Shown here one piece after another: positions 48,342-56,387 of a DNA stretch of 64,000 bases. Position numbers and translations under genes: made by a program. The stretch lies in NCBI GenBank assembly GCA_017640505.1, contig JAEPQO010000001.1, positions 2,053,826 through 2,117,825 on the forward strand, in the 5' to 3' direction. The notes under the pieces were generated by a model. That model saw nothing but the letters and a program-made list of their open reading frames with translations. It made no database searches and was not told the origin of the DNA. Origin of the DNA: Rhodospirillales bacterium. Lineage in GTDB: Bacteria; Pseudomonadota; Alphaproteobacteria; Rhodospirillales; Casp-alpha2. How positions within the stretch are numbered: the stretch's first letter is position 1; every line of letters begins with the position of its first letter.

Positions 48342-48357
48342 TCAGGGGGCAAAAAAA

Positions 48358-48378
48358 ATGTCTGTTTGGCACTTCTAA
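48358..48378 (+). CDS. Possible six-residue leader peptide
   Basis: ATG 48358 starts MSVWHF and then a TAA stop. AGGGGG ends 9 bases before it and could bind the ribosome. If real it would be an upstream peptide of the attenuator-controlled gene; it is short enough to be chance. Confidence 0.2.
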   Translation: MSVWHF

Positions 48379-48414
48379 TTGTTGATCCTGAACACGGAAA
48401 GGAGTAGATAGTCG

Positions 48415-48449
48415 CCCACGAAGCCGTGGGATCCGTCCCGCGTTTTTTT
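48415..48449 (+). terminator. Attenuator-like pair: antiterminator and terminator hairpins
   Basis: Hairpin A pairs CCCACG (48415-48420) with CGTGGG (48425-48430). Hairpin B pairs CGTGGGA (48425-48431) with TCCCGCG (48436-48442) across a TCCG loop and is followed directly by seven T (48443-48449). Both use 48425-48430, so they cannot form together. This is the layout of a transcription attenuator, 28 bases before the ATG of the SpeD paralogue. Confidence 0.65.
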
Positions 48450-48477
48450 ATAACCCGATTTTGCGGAGTTTAAGGCC

Positions 48478-48858
48478 ATGTGGGGTATGCATCTCACCGT
48501 CGATGTCGCCAATTGCAATGAAAACCGTTCCGATGCGGACGCCATCGCGCGTTTTGCCAAAGACATGGTCGAACGTATCAATATGAAGGCCTACGGCGAC
48601 CCGTGGATCGTTCACTTCGCAAAGGAAAATCCGCAGGCTGCGGGCTACACCCTGACGCAATTGATCGAAACGTCGAACATCACCGCGCACTTCTGCGACT
48701 ATACGGGCGAATGCTATTTCGACGTGTTTTCTTGCATGGAGTTCGATGTCGACGAAGCATTGAACGTCATTGCCGAGCATTTCGGATCGCGCGACTGGGT
48801 TTACAATTGCATCGTGCGCCAGGCGCCCGAAGCCAAGCAGATCGCCGCTGCCGAGTAA
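48478..48858 (+). CDS. SpeD-like pyruvoyl enzyme paralogue
   Basis: 126 residues, much shorter and different from the adjacent speD product. MWGMHLTVDVANCN, YGDPWIVHFAKENPQAAGYT and LTQLIETSNITAHFCDYTGE follow the SpeD fold; LIETSNITAHF lines up with the cleavage region LAESHISIHT but with one extra residue. FDVFSCMEFD parallels ALDVFMCG. Some SpeD paralogues act on ornithine or arginine instead of SAM; whether this one self-cleaves and what it decarboxylates is not known. It is divergent from speD, behind a 280-base leader with an attenuator-like structure, so it is regulated on its own. Confidence 0.75.
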   Translation: MWGMHLTVDVANCNENRSDADAIARFAKDMVERINMKAYGDPWIVHFAKENPQAAGYTLTQLIETSNITAHFCDYTGECYFDVFSCMEFDVDEALNVIAEHFGSRDWVYNCIVRQAPEAKQIAAAE

Positions 48859-48879
48859 TTCCCGTATTTCTGTAAGTCC

Positions 48880-48910
48880 CGCGCCTGTGGTCACGTTGAC
48901 AGCAGGCGCG
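48880..48910. other. Strong hairpin between the SpeD paralogue and channel gene
   Basis: CGCGCCTG (48880-48887) and CAGGCGCG (48903-48910) are perfectly complementary over a 15-base loop. No T-run follows, so a factor-independent terminator is unlikely; it may stabilise the transcript end. Confidence 0.4.
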
Positions 48911-48932
48911 GCGCACATTACCAACCTCATCC

Positions 48933-49778
48933 ATGACTGAAGACGCGCCCCAATCCGACGGAATGCGCGACAAGCTTCTTTTGCTTGTCGACGGTCAGCC
49001 GTTCAACAACGTGATCATCGGGATCATTGTGCTGAACTCCCTGGTCATCGGTCTGCAGACGTCGGAAACCATCGTGGCGTCGTTCGGGCCGATACTGGAT
49101 ACCCTGGATACGATATTTCTGACGATTTTCGTCGTCGAACTGGTCATGCGGATGTTCTCGTACGGCACCGGCTTCGTTAAGCGTCCCTGGAGCGTATTTG
49201 ACTTTATCGTGGTCGGTATTGCGTTGACGCCAGGTGCCGAAGCCTTCTCCGTCGTCCGGGCGCTGCGAATTCTCCGGGCGCTTCGCTTGATTTCCCAGGT
49301 CCCCACCATGCGGGTGGTCGTCGAGGCGCTTTTGCGGTCCTTGCCCGGCCTCGGGTCGACGGCGATCCTGCTTCTGCTGATCTTTTACGTTGGCGGGGTG
49401 ATGACGACGGTGCTGTTCAAGGCTTCGTTTCCTGAATTTTTCGGCGACCTCGGCGCTTCGATCTACAGCCTCTTTCAGATCATGACGTTGGAAAGCTGGT
49501 CCATGGGGATCGTTCGTCCTGTCATGGAAGCCCATCCGTATGCCTGGCTGTTTTTCGTGCCGTTCGTGATCGTCACGTCTATCCTCGTTTTGAACCTCGT
49601 TGTGGCGATCGTTGTCGACAGCATGCAATCCGCCAAGGAAATGATGGCCGAAGAGGGGCGGGCTGAACGGGAAGCTGCGGGTGAGCCTGCCGAAGCAACG
49701 CTGGAGTCCCTGCAAGACGAGCTGCGGGCACTCAGATCCGAAGTTCAGGCGCTTCGCGCCGAAAGAGGCGAGGGCTGA
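48933..49778 (+). CDS. Bacterial voltage-gated sodium channel (NaChBac type)
   Basis: 281 residues, one six-helix ion-channel subunit that would assemble as a tetramer. S4 carries four arginines at three-residue steps (R109, R112, R115, R118 in [12 protein letters not shown]). The selectivity filter is TLESWS (185-190), the Na+-type filter of the NaChBac family. S6 ends in [13 protein letters not shown], and an acidic linker leads to a C-terminal coiled coil ([21 protein letters not shown]). In the family these channels serve motility, chemotaxis or pH response in marine and alkaliphilic bacteria. Its stop overlaps the argS start (TGATG). Confidence 0.92.
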   Translation: MTEDAPQSDGMRDKLLLLVDGQPFNNVIIGIIVLNSLVIGLQTSETIVASFGPILDTLDTIFLTIFVVELVMRMFSYGTGFVKRPWSVFDFIVVGIALTPGAEAFSVVRALRILRALRLISQVPTMRVVVEALLRSLPGLGSTAILLLLIFYVGGVMTTVLFKASFPEFFGDLGASIYSLFQIMTLESWSMGIVRPVMEAHPYAWLFFVPFVIVTSILVLNLVVAIVVDSMQSAKEMMAEEGRAEREAAGEPAEATLESLQDELRALRSEVQALRAERGEG

Positions 49779-51544
49779 TGAACCTTTTCAGGACCTTTCA
49801 AGCGCAGATCGTCGACGTCATCGAGGATCTGATTAAGGCAGGTGAGCTGCCCGAGGGGCTGGATACGTCGAGAATTACCGTGGAGCCGCCGCGGGATGCG
49901 TCGCATGGCGACATCTCGACGAACGCGGCCATGGTGCTGGCAAAACCGGCCGGCATGAAGCCCCGTGATGTTGCGGCCCTGATCGCGCCGGGGATAGAGG
50001 CGCTGGACGGCGTCGAGAACGTCGATATCGCCGGTCCCGGGTTTATCAACGCGGGGCTCAGCGATGCGTTTTGGCATCACCAGTTGGGACAAATTCTCAA
50101 TTCCGGCACGGATTACGGCAATTCGAACCTGGGCGACGGTGAGAAAATCAACGTCGAATACGTGTCCGCGAACCCGACCGGGCCGTTGCATGTCGCCCAC
50201 GCACGGGGCGCCGTTGTCGGCGACGCGCTGGTGAATCTGCTTCGGAAAGCGGGCTTCGAGGTAACCTCCGAATACTACATCAATGATGCAGGCAATCAGG
50301 TCGATCAGCTCGCGCGGTCAGCGCATCTCAGGTACCGCGAGGCACTTGGCGAGGATATCGGTGAAATTCCCGAAGGGCTGTATCCTGGCGAGTACATGAT
50401 TGCGATCGGCGAAGAGCTGGCGGACACACTTGGCGACGGCCTGAAAGACGCGCCAGAGGAAGAGTGGATCGAAACTTTCCGGAACGTCGCCATCGAGCGC
50501 CTGATGGATCAGATCAAGGACGATCTTGCGGCGCTTGGCATCGAACAGGACGTGTTTACGTCTGAACGCGATCTGGTCGCCGCAGGTAAAGTGGAGCATG
50601 TTCAGGAGCTTCTCGAGGCGCGCGGCCTGATCTATCGCGGCGTGCTGGAGCCGCCGAAAGGCAAGGCGGCGCCGGAAGACTGGGAACCCCGTGAACAAAC
50701 GCTGTTCCGGGCTACGGACTTCGGTGACGATACGGACCGGCCGCTGAAGAAATCCGATGGGTCGTGGACGTATTTTTCCAACGATATCGCCAACCACCTC
50801 GACAAGTTTCAGCGCGGTTTCTCGACCATGATCGACGTTTGGGGGGCGGATCACGGCGGCTACGTGAAGCGCATGCAGGCGGCCGTTCGGGCCGTGACGG
50901 AAGGCGAGGGCGAACTGGACGTCAAGCTTTGCCAGATCGTTCACCTTAAAAAGGGCGGCGAGCCGTTCCGGATGTCCAAGCGTGCCGGCAATTTCGTCAC
51001 GTTGCGCGATCTCATCGATGAACTCGGGGAAAGTGGAAAAGACATCATCCGCTTTATCATGCTGACGCGTAAAAACGACAGCCAGATGGATTTCGATCTG
51101 GATAAGGCATTGGAGCAGTCGCGCGACAACCCGGTTTTCTATGTGCAGTACGCACACGCACGGTGCCATTCCGTGCTTCGAAATGCGACCGGTGTGCTGT
51201 CAGAAGCCGATCTGGCGCCGGAAAAGCTCGCCGGTGCGGACATGAGCGTGCTTTCCGATCCCGCCGAGCTCGAGCTCATTCGGATGCTGGCGAACTGGCC
51301 GAAAACGGTCGAGGCGGCCGCGGAGTCCCATGAACCCCATCGGATCGCGTTCTATCTGAATGACGTTGCTGCCCTGTTCCACGGTCTCTGGAACAAGGGT
51401 AAGGATAATGTTCAGTTGCGATTTATCGATGAAGACGATGCCGACGCAACGCGGGCCCGGTTAGCCCTTGTTGTCGGGGTTGCAACGGTGATCGCATCGG
51501 GATTGCAGGTAATGGGTGTTACGCCGCTCGACGAACTGCGCTGA
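49778..51544 (+). CDS. argS: Arginyl-tRNA synthetase
   Basis: 588 residues, class I synthetase. The N-terminal Add-1 domain is present; [20 protein letters not shown] holds the HIGH-type motif (HVAH), and FRMSKRAGN the KMSKS-type motif. The C-terminal anticodon-binding DALR-type domain includes [14 protein letters not shown]. It overlaps the sodium channel gene by one base, so translation may be coupled. It is convergent with the EAL gene. Confidence 0.96.
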   Translation: MNLFRTFQAQIVDVIEDLIKAGELPEGLDTSRITVEPPRDASHGDISTNAAMVLAKPAGMKPRDVAALIAPGIEALDGVENVDIAGPGFINAGLSDAFWHHQLGQILNSGTDYGNSNLGDGEKINVEYVSANPTGPLHVAHARGAVVGDALVNLLRKAGFEVTSEYYINDAGNQVDQLARSAHLRYREALGEDIGEIPEGLYPGEYMIAIGEELADTLGDGLKDAPEEEWIETFRNVAIERLMDQIKDDLAALGIEQDVFTSERDLVAAGKVEHVQELLEARGLIYRGVLEPPKGKAAPEDWEPREQTLFRATDFGDDTDRPLKKSDGSWTYFSNDIANHLDKFQRGFSTMIDVWGADHGGYVKRMQAAVRAVTEGEGELDVKLCQIVHLKKGGEPFRMSKRAGNFVTLRDLIDELGESGKDIIRFIMLTRKNDSQMDFDLDKALEQSRDNPVFYVQYAHARCHSVLRNATGVLSEADLAPEKLAGADMSVLSDPAELELIRMLANWPKTVEAAAESHEPHRIAFYLNDVAALFHGLWNKGKDNVQLRFIDEDDADATRARLALVVGVATVIASGLQVMGVTPLDELR

Positions 51545-51549
51545 CCCGA

Positions 51550-53289
51550 TCAGAGGTTGCCGCTGCTGATCCGTTCCATCAGCGACTGTCCTTCGAAGAA
51601 CTCAGCATCACCCCCGGGCTTCTTCAAATTGAGTTCGATCCCGGGGAAGGCCTCTTCCGTCGGCATGGGTTTGCCAAAATGCCAGCCCTGGCCCAGTTCG
51701 ATACCGCAATTCCCCAAGAACTCTGCCAGCGCCAGATCTTCGACCATCTCGGCGATGGTTTCGACTTCGATTTCATGACAAAGCGTTGCCATGGACGCCA
51801 GGAACGCTTTCCCCTTCTTGGTCGAGACGGCACGTTTCACGACAGGTCCGTCGAACTTCACGGTATCGACGTCGAAACTGTTCAGGTAGTCGAAACTGGC
51901 CGCGCCAGCGCCAAAGTCATCCAACGCAACCTTGAAGCCGATACGGCGGAACTGCTGGATCGCTTCGTTGACCCCTTCGAGATCCGTGATTTCGGCGGAC
52001 TCGGTAATTTCGAGGCTTAGGTGGTCTTCGTTCCCAAACCTCTCCGTCAGCAGCTTTTTAAGGTCACTGCAGAAATGCGGATCGCTGATGGAATGGCCGG
52101 AGACATTGATGGCGATCGGTGTAAAGGGGCCGGTGTTCTTGGCTGCTTCGATCGTCAGGATGGAGCGTTCCGCGACCGCAAGATCGAACGTCGGAATGAT
52201 ACCGACCTCTTCGGCAAGCGTGATCAGCTGGAAGGGAGACTCCCCGGCAGCCTCGTGAAAACGCGTCAACGCCTCGAAATGGTGAAAATGGCCGTCTTTG
52301 AGAGACGCAACCGGCATGTACACGAGGTCGAAACTGCCATCCGCGCAGATCTTCTTGAAGCGCTCCACGTCCTTGACGTTCTCCTCCATCTTCTTCTCGA
52401 GAATGGAGTTGAGATCGCCTTCCGGTAATTCGCCGTCGTGTTTCGTGAATTCCTGAAGCGAATACAGCATGGCCTTCGCAAGCTGTTTGTCATCCATGCC
52501 GCCGGCCTTGGCGTCGACCGTGGCAATTTTCGGCACGAGCGATTTGGCTTGCGGCGCGGCAACGCTAAGCGCGTTTGAGATTTTCTCGCTCAGTCCAATG
52601 GCATCGACGTCATCACCATGGACGATCGAGAAATTCTCATCATCGATCCGCCCGGCCGTGTCGCCGCCGAGGGATTGCTGGCTCAGCGTATGACCGATTG
52701 CCTTGAGAACTTCGGCTTCCTGGGCGCTGCCGGCCTGTATGCCGGCTTCGCTCAAATCACCGATGTTGATCATGCTGACTTTCGGCTTGCCGCCCGCCGC
52801 TTCGTACGAGCGCACCCGCTGCGTCGCGGCATCGACAAACGCGTCGTTGCTGAGAACTCCGGATTCCGTATCCCGGTCTTCCGGTTTGCGGCCAATCGGC
52901 ACCGTCTGTTTCGGTGCAATCTTGATGGCCAGGAAATAGTCGTTATCGAAATCCGGGACGCGGTATCCGGAAATTGCGATCTCTGCCGCAGCATTCATAT
53001 GTGTTGCCGCCCGCACCATCAGATCGTCAACACGGGCATCGCGGCTTTTGATCGTGAATATATCTTTGACGATGGAGCGGTCGTCGGCGTGGATGATATC
53101 CAGGAAATTGAGACCGATCAGCTCAGCATCCTGTTTTCCGAAAAACGCCTGTGCTGGTCCGGTGCAAAATTTGATCGAAAGATCCTGCGACACTTGGAGC
53201 AAAATGTCGGCACGGCAAAAAGCAAGCGCGGCGAACCGCCCTAAGTTTATTGAATGTGCGGATTTTTGCTTATCCAAGACGTTCATCAT
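51550..53289 (-). CDS. PAS - degenerate GGDEF - EAL c-di-GMP protein
   Basis: 579 residues, no membrane helix, so cytoplasmic. PAS domain about 25-130 (LGRFAALAFCRADILLQVSQ, LIGLNFLDIIHADDRS). A GGDEF-like domain about 140-300 has lost the signature (RIDDENFS at its place). The EAL domain about 310-560 keeps FEALTRF, INVSG, EITES, LDDFGAG, VKFDG and QGWHFGKPM, so c-di-GMP hydrolysis is plausible. In this window such an enzyme could lower c-di-GMP and favour adhesin release, but there is no direct linkage to the adhesin genes. Start: two adjacent ATG codons at 53289 and 53286. Confidence 0.88.
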   Translation of the reverse strand: MMNVLDKQKSAHSINLGRFAALAFCRADILLQVSQDLSIKFCTGPAQAFFGKQDAELIGLNFLDIIHADDRSIVKDIFTIKSRDARVDDLMVRAATHMNAAAEIAISGYRVPDFDNDYFLAIKIAPKQTVPIGRKPEDRDTESGVLSNDAFVDAATQRVRSYEAAGGKPKVSMINIGDLSEAGIQAGSAQEAEVLKAIGHTLSQQSLGGDTAGRIDDENFSIVHGDDVDAIGLSEKISNALSVAAPQAKSLVPKIATVDAKAGGMDDKQLAKAMLYSLQEFTKHDGELPEGDLNSILEKKMEENVKDVERFKKICADGSFDLVYMPVASLKDGHFHHFEALTRFHEAAGESPFQLITLAEEVGIIPTFDLAVAERSILTIEAAKNTGPFTPIAINVSGHSISDPHFCSDLKKLLTERFGNEDHLSLEITESAEITDLEGVNEAIQQFRRIGFKVALDDFGAGAASFDYLNSFDVDTVKFDGPVVKRAVSTKKGKAFLASMATLCHEIEVETIAEMVEDLALAEFLGNCGIELGQGWHFGKPMPTEEAFPGIELNLKKPGGDAEFFEGQSLMERISSGNL

Positions 53290-53499
53290 ACCCTGATTTA
53301 GATGAATATATTCGAAAATTCTAAACTAATGAAGCAGGTTTAACGATAACTCTTTAGTGAGCTTTGGAATCCGATTGATTCATTTTGTAACACAGAATTT
53401 TGCACCTTTTTCATTGAATTCCCCAGCTATCGGGTCAGTCGATTAACCTATTATGCCGTACGGTCTTATAATTATTAACGCTGAAGTTGGGAATTGTTT
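53290..53499. other. AT-rich divergent intergenic region
   Basis: About 210 AT-rich bases between the EAL gene and the glycosylase gene. It contains TTTTGTAACACAG near 53380-53395, resembling the GTAAC elements before the second adhesin. No other feature seen. Confidence 0.35.
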
Positions 53500-54111
53500 A
53501 TGAGGGGTTTCCGCAATGGTTTAAGCCATATCTATAGTACGTGTCCATATATGCGTGACGCGGTCCAGTTGTATGGCAATCCGCGCTCGCGTAAACGCGA
53601 ACCGGGATTTGCGACCCTGGTCAGGATAATTATCGATCAGCAGGTGTCGGTTCAGGCCGGGGCCGCGATCTGGCGCCGGCTGGAGGCCGCGGCGGGGATC
53701 GTCGAGCCGGCAAGCGTGAACGCGCTCGGCGAGCAGGGACTGCGGGAAGCGGGGCTGAGCGGGCCAAAGGCTAGATATGTATTGGGGATTGCCGAGGCGG
53801 TCGCTGCCGGGGAACTCGATCTGGCGCGGCTCGGCAGGTGTCGCGAGGAAACCGTTTTTCGCGAATTGACGAAGTTAAAGGGTATTGGCCGCTGGACGGC
53901 GGAGATTTACATGATGTTTGCCATGGGCCGGCCGGATATCCTGCCCGTTGGGGATATAGCACTGCAGTCATCGGCAGGCAGGCTTCTGGAACTTTCTGAA
54001 CGGCCAGGAGCGGATGAACTGGAAGTCATCGGGGAACGCTGGCGTCCCTACCGCAGCGTGGCCGCGATCATGCTCTGGCACTTCTACAAAAAAATGCCGG
54101 CCGAACGATAA
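53500..54111 (+). CDS. DNA-3-methyladenine glycosylase II (AlkA-like)
   Basis: 203 residues from ATG 53500; TTG at 53494 is an alternative. HhH-GPD fold: LTKLKGIGRWTAEIYMMFAMGRPD is the helix-hairpin-helix plus the catalytic region, with the catalytic aspartate in LPVGDIAL. It lacks the N-terminal domain of E. coli AlkA, as many short bacterial forms do. It removes alkylated purines from DNA in base-excision repair. It stands alone and converges with the hydrolase gene. Confidence 0.88.
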   Translation: MRGFRNGLSHIYSTCPYMRDAVQLYGNPRSRKREPGFATLVRIIIDQQVSVQAGAAIWRRLEAAAGIVEPASVNALGEQGLREAGLSGPKARYVLGIAEAVAAGELDLARLGRCREETVFRELTKLKGIGRWTAEIYMMFAMGRPDILPVGDIALQSSAGRLLELSERPGADELEVIGERWRPYRSVAAIMLWHFYKKMPAER

Positions 54112-54137
54112 TCCGTACATCCGGCCGACACTCTCGA

Positions 54138-54884
54138 TCAAAGGTTGGTTTTCAGAAACTCGGTAAACGTCGCCCAGGATTTTTCGTCTGCGACCTTCTG
54201 GTAGCGATTGGAGCCGAACACGGTGAACGCGTGCGGCGCGCCCGAGTAAACCTCGATTTCGTACATCACGCCGGCAGCCTCAAGCTCTTTGGAGAGGGCA
54301 GCCACGTGGTCCATCGTGATTGACGTGTCGGCGCCACCATGGGCGACGAATATGGGCGGCGTGTTTGCGGCGTAACCTTGTCCCTCGGGCGTCGAGAGCC
54401 CGCCGTGAAACGTCGCGTATCCGGCGATGTCCGTCGCCTTGCCGGAACGCGCGAGTTCCAGCGTTGCGGCACCGCCGAAACAGTACCCCATCACCACCGC
54501 CTTGCCGCTGTTAAGTTTGCGGGCTTCCGCAAGGCCGGCGAGGATCAACGAACGCATTTTTTCACGGTCGTTATAAAGCTTACCCATCTCGGCTTTTTTC
54601 GCGCCGGTCTCGGTGGGGCGGTTGCCTTTGCCATAGAGATCCAGGGCAAACGCATCGTACCCCATCTCGGCGAGCATATCGGCTCGCTTGAATTCGTAAT
54701 CCGTCAAGCCGTCCCAGTCGTGAATAACCAGAACGAGCCCTTTGGACGTCCCTTTGGCGGCAGCCTTGTAGCCTTCCAGAGACATTCCGTCGGACGAATA
54801 ATCTACCGTTTCACCCGCATGTCCGGCGCCCGGCACCGTCGTGGCGAGTCCGAAAACAACAAGGAACGTAAGCAGTCCACGCAT
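54138..54884 (-). CDS. Secreted dienelactone hydrolase family protein
   Basis: 248 residues from ATG 54884 (ATG 54890 also possible; both follow GGAGGA). A Sec signal peptide ends near AGHAGE, so the enzyme should be periplasmic. Alpha/beta hydrolase with the nucleophile motif GYCFGG (Cys), an aspartate in HGGADTSI, and the histidine in GAPHAF, the Cys-Asp-His triad of dienelactone hydrolases. The substrate is unknown; most such proteins are not true dienelactone hydrolases. Confidence 0.88.
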   Translation of the reverse strand: MRGLLTFLVVFGLATTVPGAGHAGETVDYSSDGMSLEGYKAAAKGTSKGLVLVIHDWDGLTDYEFKRADMLAEMGYDAFALDLYGKGNRPTETGAKKAEMGKLYNDREKMRSLILAGLAEARKLNSGKAVVMGYCFGGAATLELARSGKATDIAGYATFHGGLSTPEGQGYAANTPPIFVAHGGADTSITMDHVAALSKELEAAGVMYEIEVYSGAPHAFTVFGSNRYQKVADEKSWATFTEFLKTNL

Positions 54885-54975
54885 CGTCATTTCCTCCAAA
54901 AAGAACAGGTATGGGTTCTACGTGGGAAATGCGCCGCCGGATTAGAAGGGGTTTCTTTTCAGAAAATCGCCACAG

Positions 54976-56376
54976 TCATCGTTCCCGGAAGCTCTCCGAT
55001 AGGGCCTTCACAACCGGTTTGAGGAGGAACTCGAGCAGTGTTTTCTTGCCCGTCTTGATATCGGCGATGACTTCCATGCCCGGAAGCACGCGGTTCCGCT
55101 CTGGATCGTCGCCGACGTAATTCTTGGCCAGCTTTATTCTCGTCCGATAGAACGTGTTGCCTTCTTCGTCCTGTACCGTCGTCGCGGAATATCCCTGAAT
55201 TGTACCTTCGATGCCGCCGTAACGGGTGTAGTCGAAAGCCGTGACTTTAACGGTTGCTTCCTGGTTGACGTAAATGAAGCCGATATCCTGCGTGCTTATC
55301 CGCGCTTCCACGAACAGGTCGGCGTCGTTCGGAATGACCTCGAGCACGGTGGAACCGGGCGCGATAACGCCACCCACGGTTTCGGTCTGAAGCTCCTGGG
55401 CAATACCGGTGACCGGCGAGCGAATATCGAGACGTCGGATCTGGTCGTTTTTCAGCTCGATCGTTTCCTTGAGTTCGGCAACTTCACCCAGGACCTGGGC
55501 GTACTGTTCGCGCGCATCCATACGTGAACGGGACTCCATCTCCGCAAGGCGGCTCTCGGCTTCGTCGATCGCGTTTTTTGCCGTCTTTTGCTTGCCCTGT
55601 AGCTCGGCAAGGGCGGCTTCCGCGCGGGCGAGTTCGCGTTGATCGTTCAGCAAGATAACCTTTGAAATCAGCCCCTTTTCTTCGAGCGTCTTGCGCATGT
55701 TAACTTGCTGCTTGAGAATCTGGATCTGCCTGCGATTGCCGGCAACCTGGTCGCGCAAGAGCTCGAGCTCATTTCGCCGTTGTTCCAGCTGGTCACGCAG
55801 GACGTCGGCCTGCGCTTCAAATGCTTCGCGTTTGGCGGCCAGCACTTCGACCTGGGTCTTAGCAAGGTCCCGGTATCGCGGATCGATCTTGGTAACATCG
55901 AACTCCTCGCCACTGATAACAGCGCCGAGCTGCTGTGCACGCAGTTCCAGGTTGGAGAGGCGGGTCAGGAGCTGGTCACGTTCCGGCACGATGCCTGCAT
56001 CGTCCAGGGTGATCATGATCTCGCCTTCCGTGACGAGGTCGCCTTCACCGACGTAAATCTCTTTTACGATCCCGCCTTCAAGATGCTGAACCCGTTTCAC
56101 GGAGCCGATCGGCGATACTTCACCGGATGACACGACGACTTCGGTGATCTCGGTGATCGCCGCCCACGCAATGAACAGACAGACCATGATGCAGACGAAG
56201 AACCCGGCCAGCCGGATCAAATGGTTCGGGCCGCGTTCCTCCAGCATCAGTGACTGTGCGAGTGCGCCGCGCCCGACCAGGAAGCCTTCATCCGCTGCCA
56301 TCGGTGCACCGGGAAGCGGCGGCGGCGGACCTTTCGGCGCGGGCATTTGAGCGTTGGTCGGGGTGTGCGTATCCAT
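54976..56376 (-). CDS. HlyD-family type I secretion adaptor (exporter 2)
   Basis: 466 residues. Pro-rich cytoplasmic N-terminus (PKGPPPPLPGAP), a membrane helix about 53-75, a long coiled coil about 120-330 and a C-terminal barrel with TQDIGFIYVNQEATVKVTAFDYTRYG and GMEVIADIKTGKKT, the classic HlyD signature region. It is the last gene of the exporter 2 operon, 11 bases after the ABC gene. Confidence 0.92.
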   Translation of the reverse strand: MDTHTPTNAQMPAPKGPPPPLPGAPMAADEGFLVGRGALAQSLMLEERGPNHLIRLAGFFVCIMVCLFIAWAAITEITEVVVSSGEVSPIGSVKRVQHLEGGIVKEIYVGEGDLVTEGEIMITLDDAGIVPERDQLLTRLSNLELRAQQLGAVISGEEFDVTKIDPRYRDLAKTQVEVLAAKREAFEAQADVLRDQLEQRRNELELLRDQVAGNRRQIQILKQQVNMRKTLEEKGLISKVILLNDQRELARAEAALAELQGKQKTAKNAIDEAESRLAEMESRSRMDAREQYAQVLGEVAELKETIELKNDQIRRLDIRSPVTGIAQELQTETVGGVIAPGSTVLEVIPNDADLFVEARISTQDIGFIYVNQEATVKVTAFDYTRYGGIEGTIQGYSATTVQDEEGNTFYRTRIKLAKNYVGDDPERNRVLPGMEVIADIKTGKKTLLEFLLKPVVKALSESFRER

Positions 56377-56387
56377 TTTACTGATCC

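Noticed and set aside
48270..48449. Known SAM-II or SAM/SAH riboswitch in the SpeD-paralogue leader
   Set aside because: I could not match the conserved core of either class by eye; only the terminator/antiterminator pair is supported.
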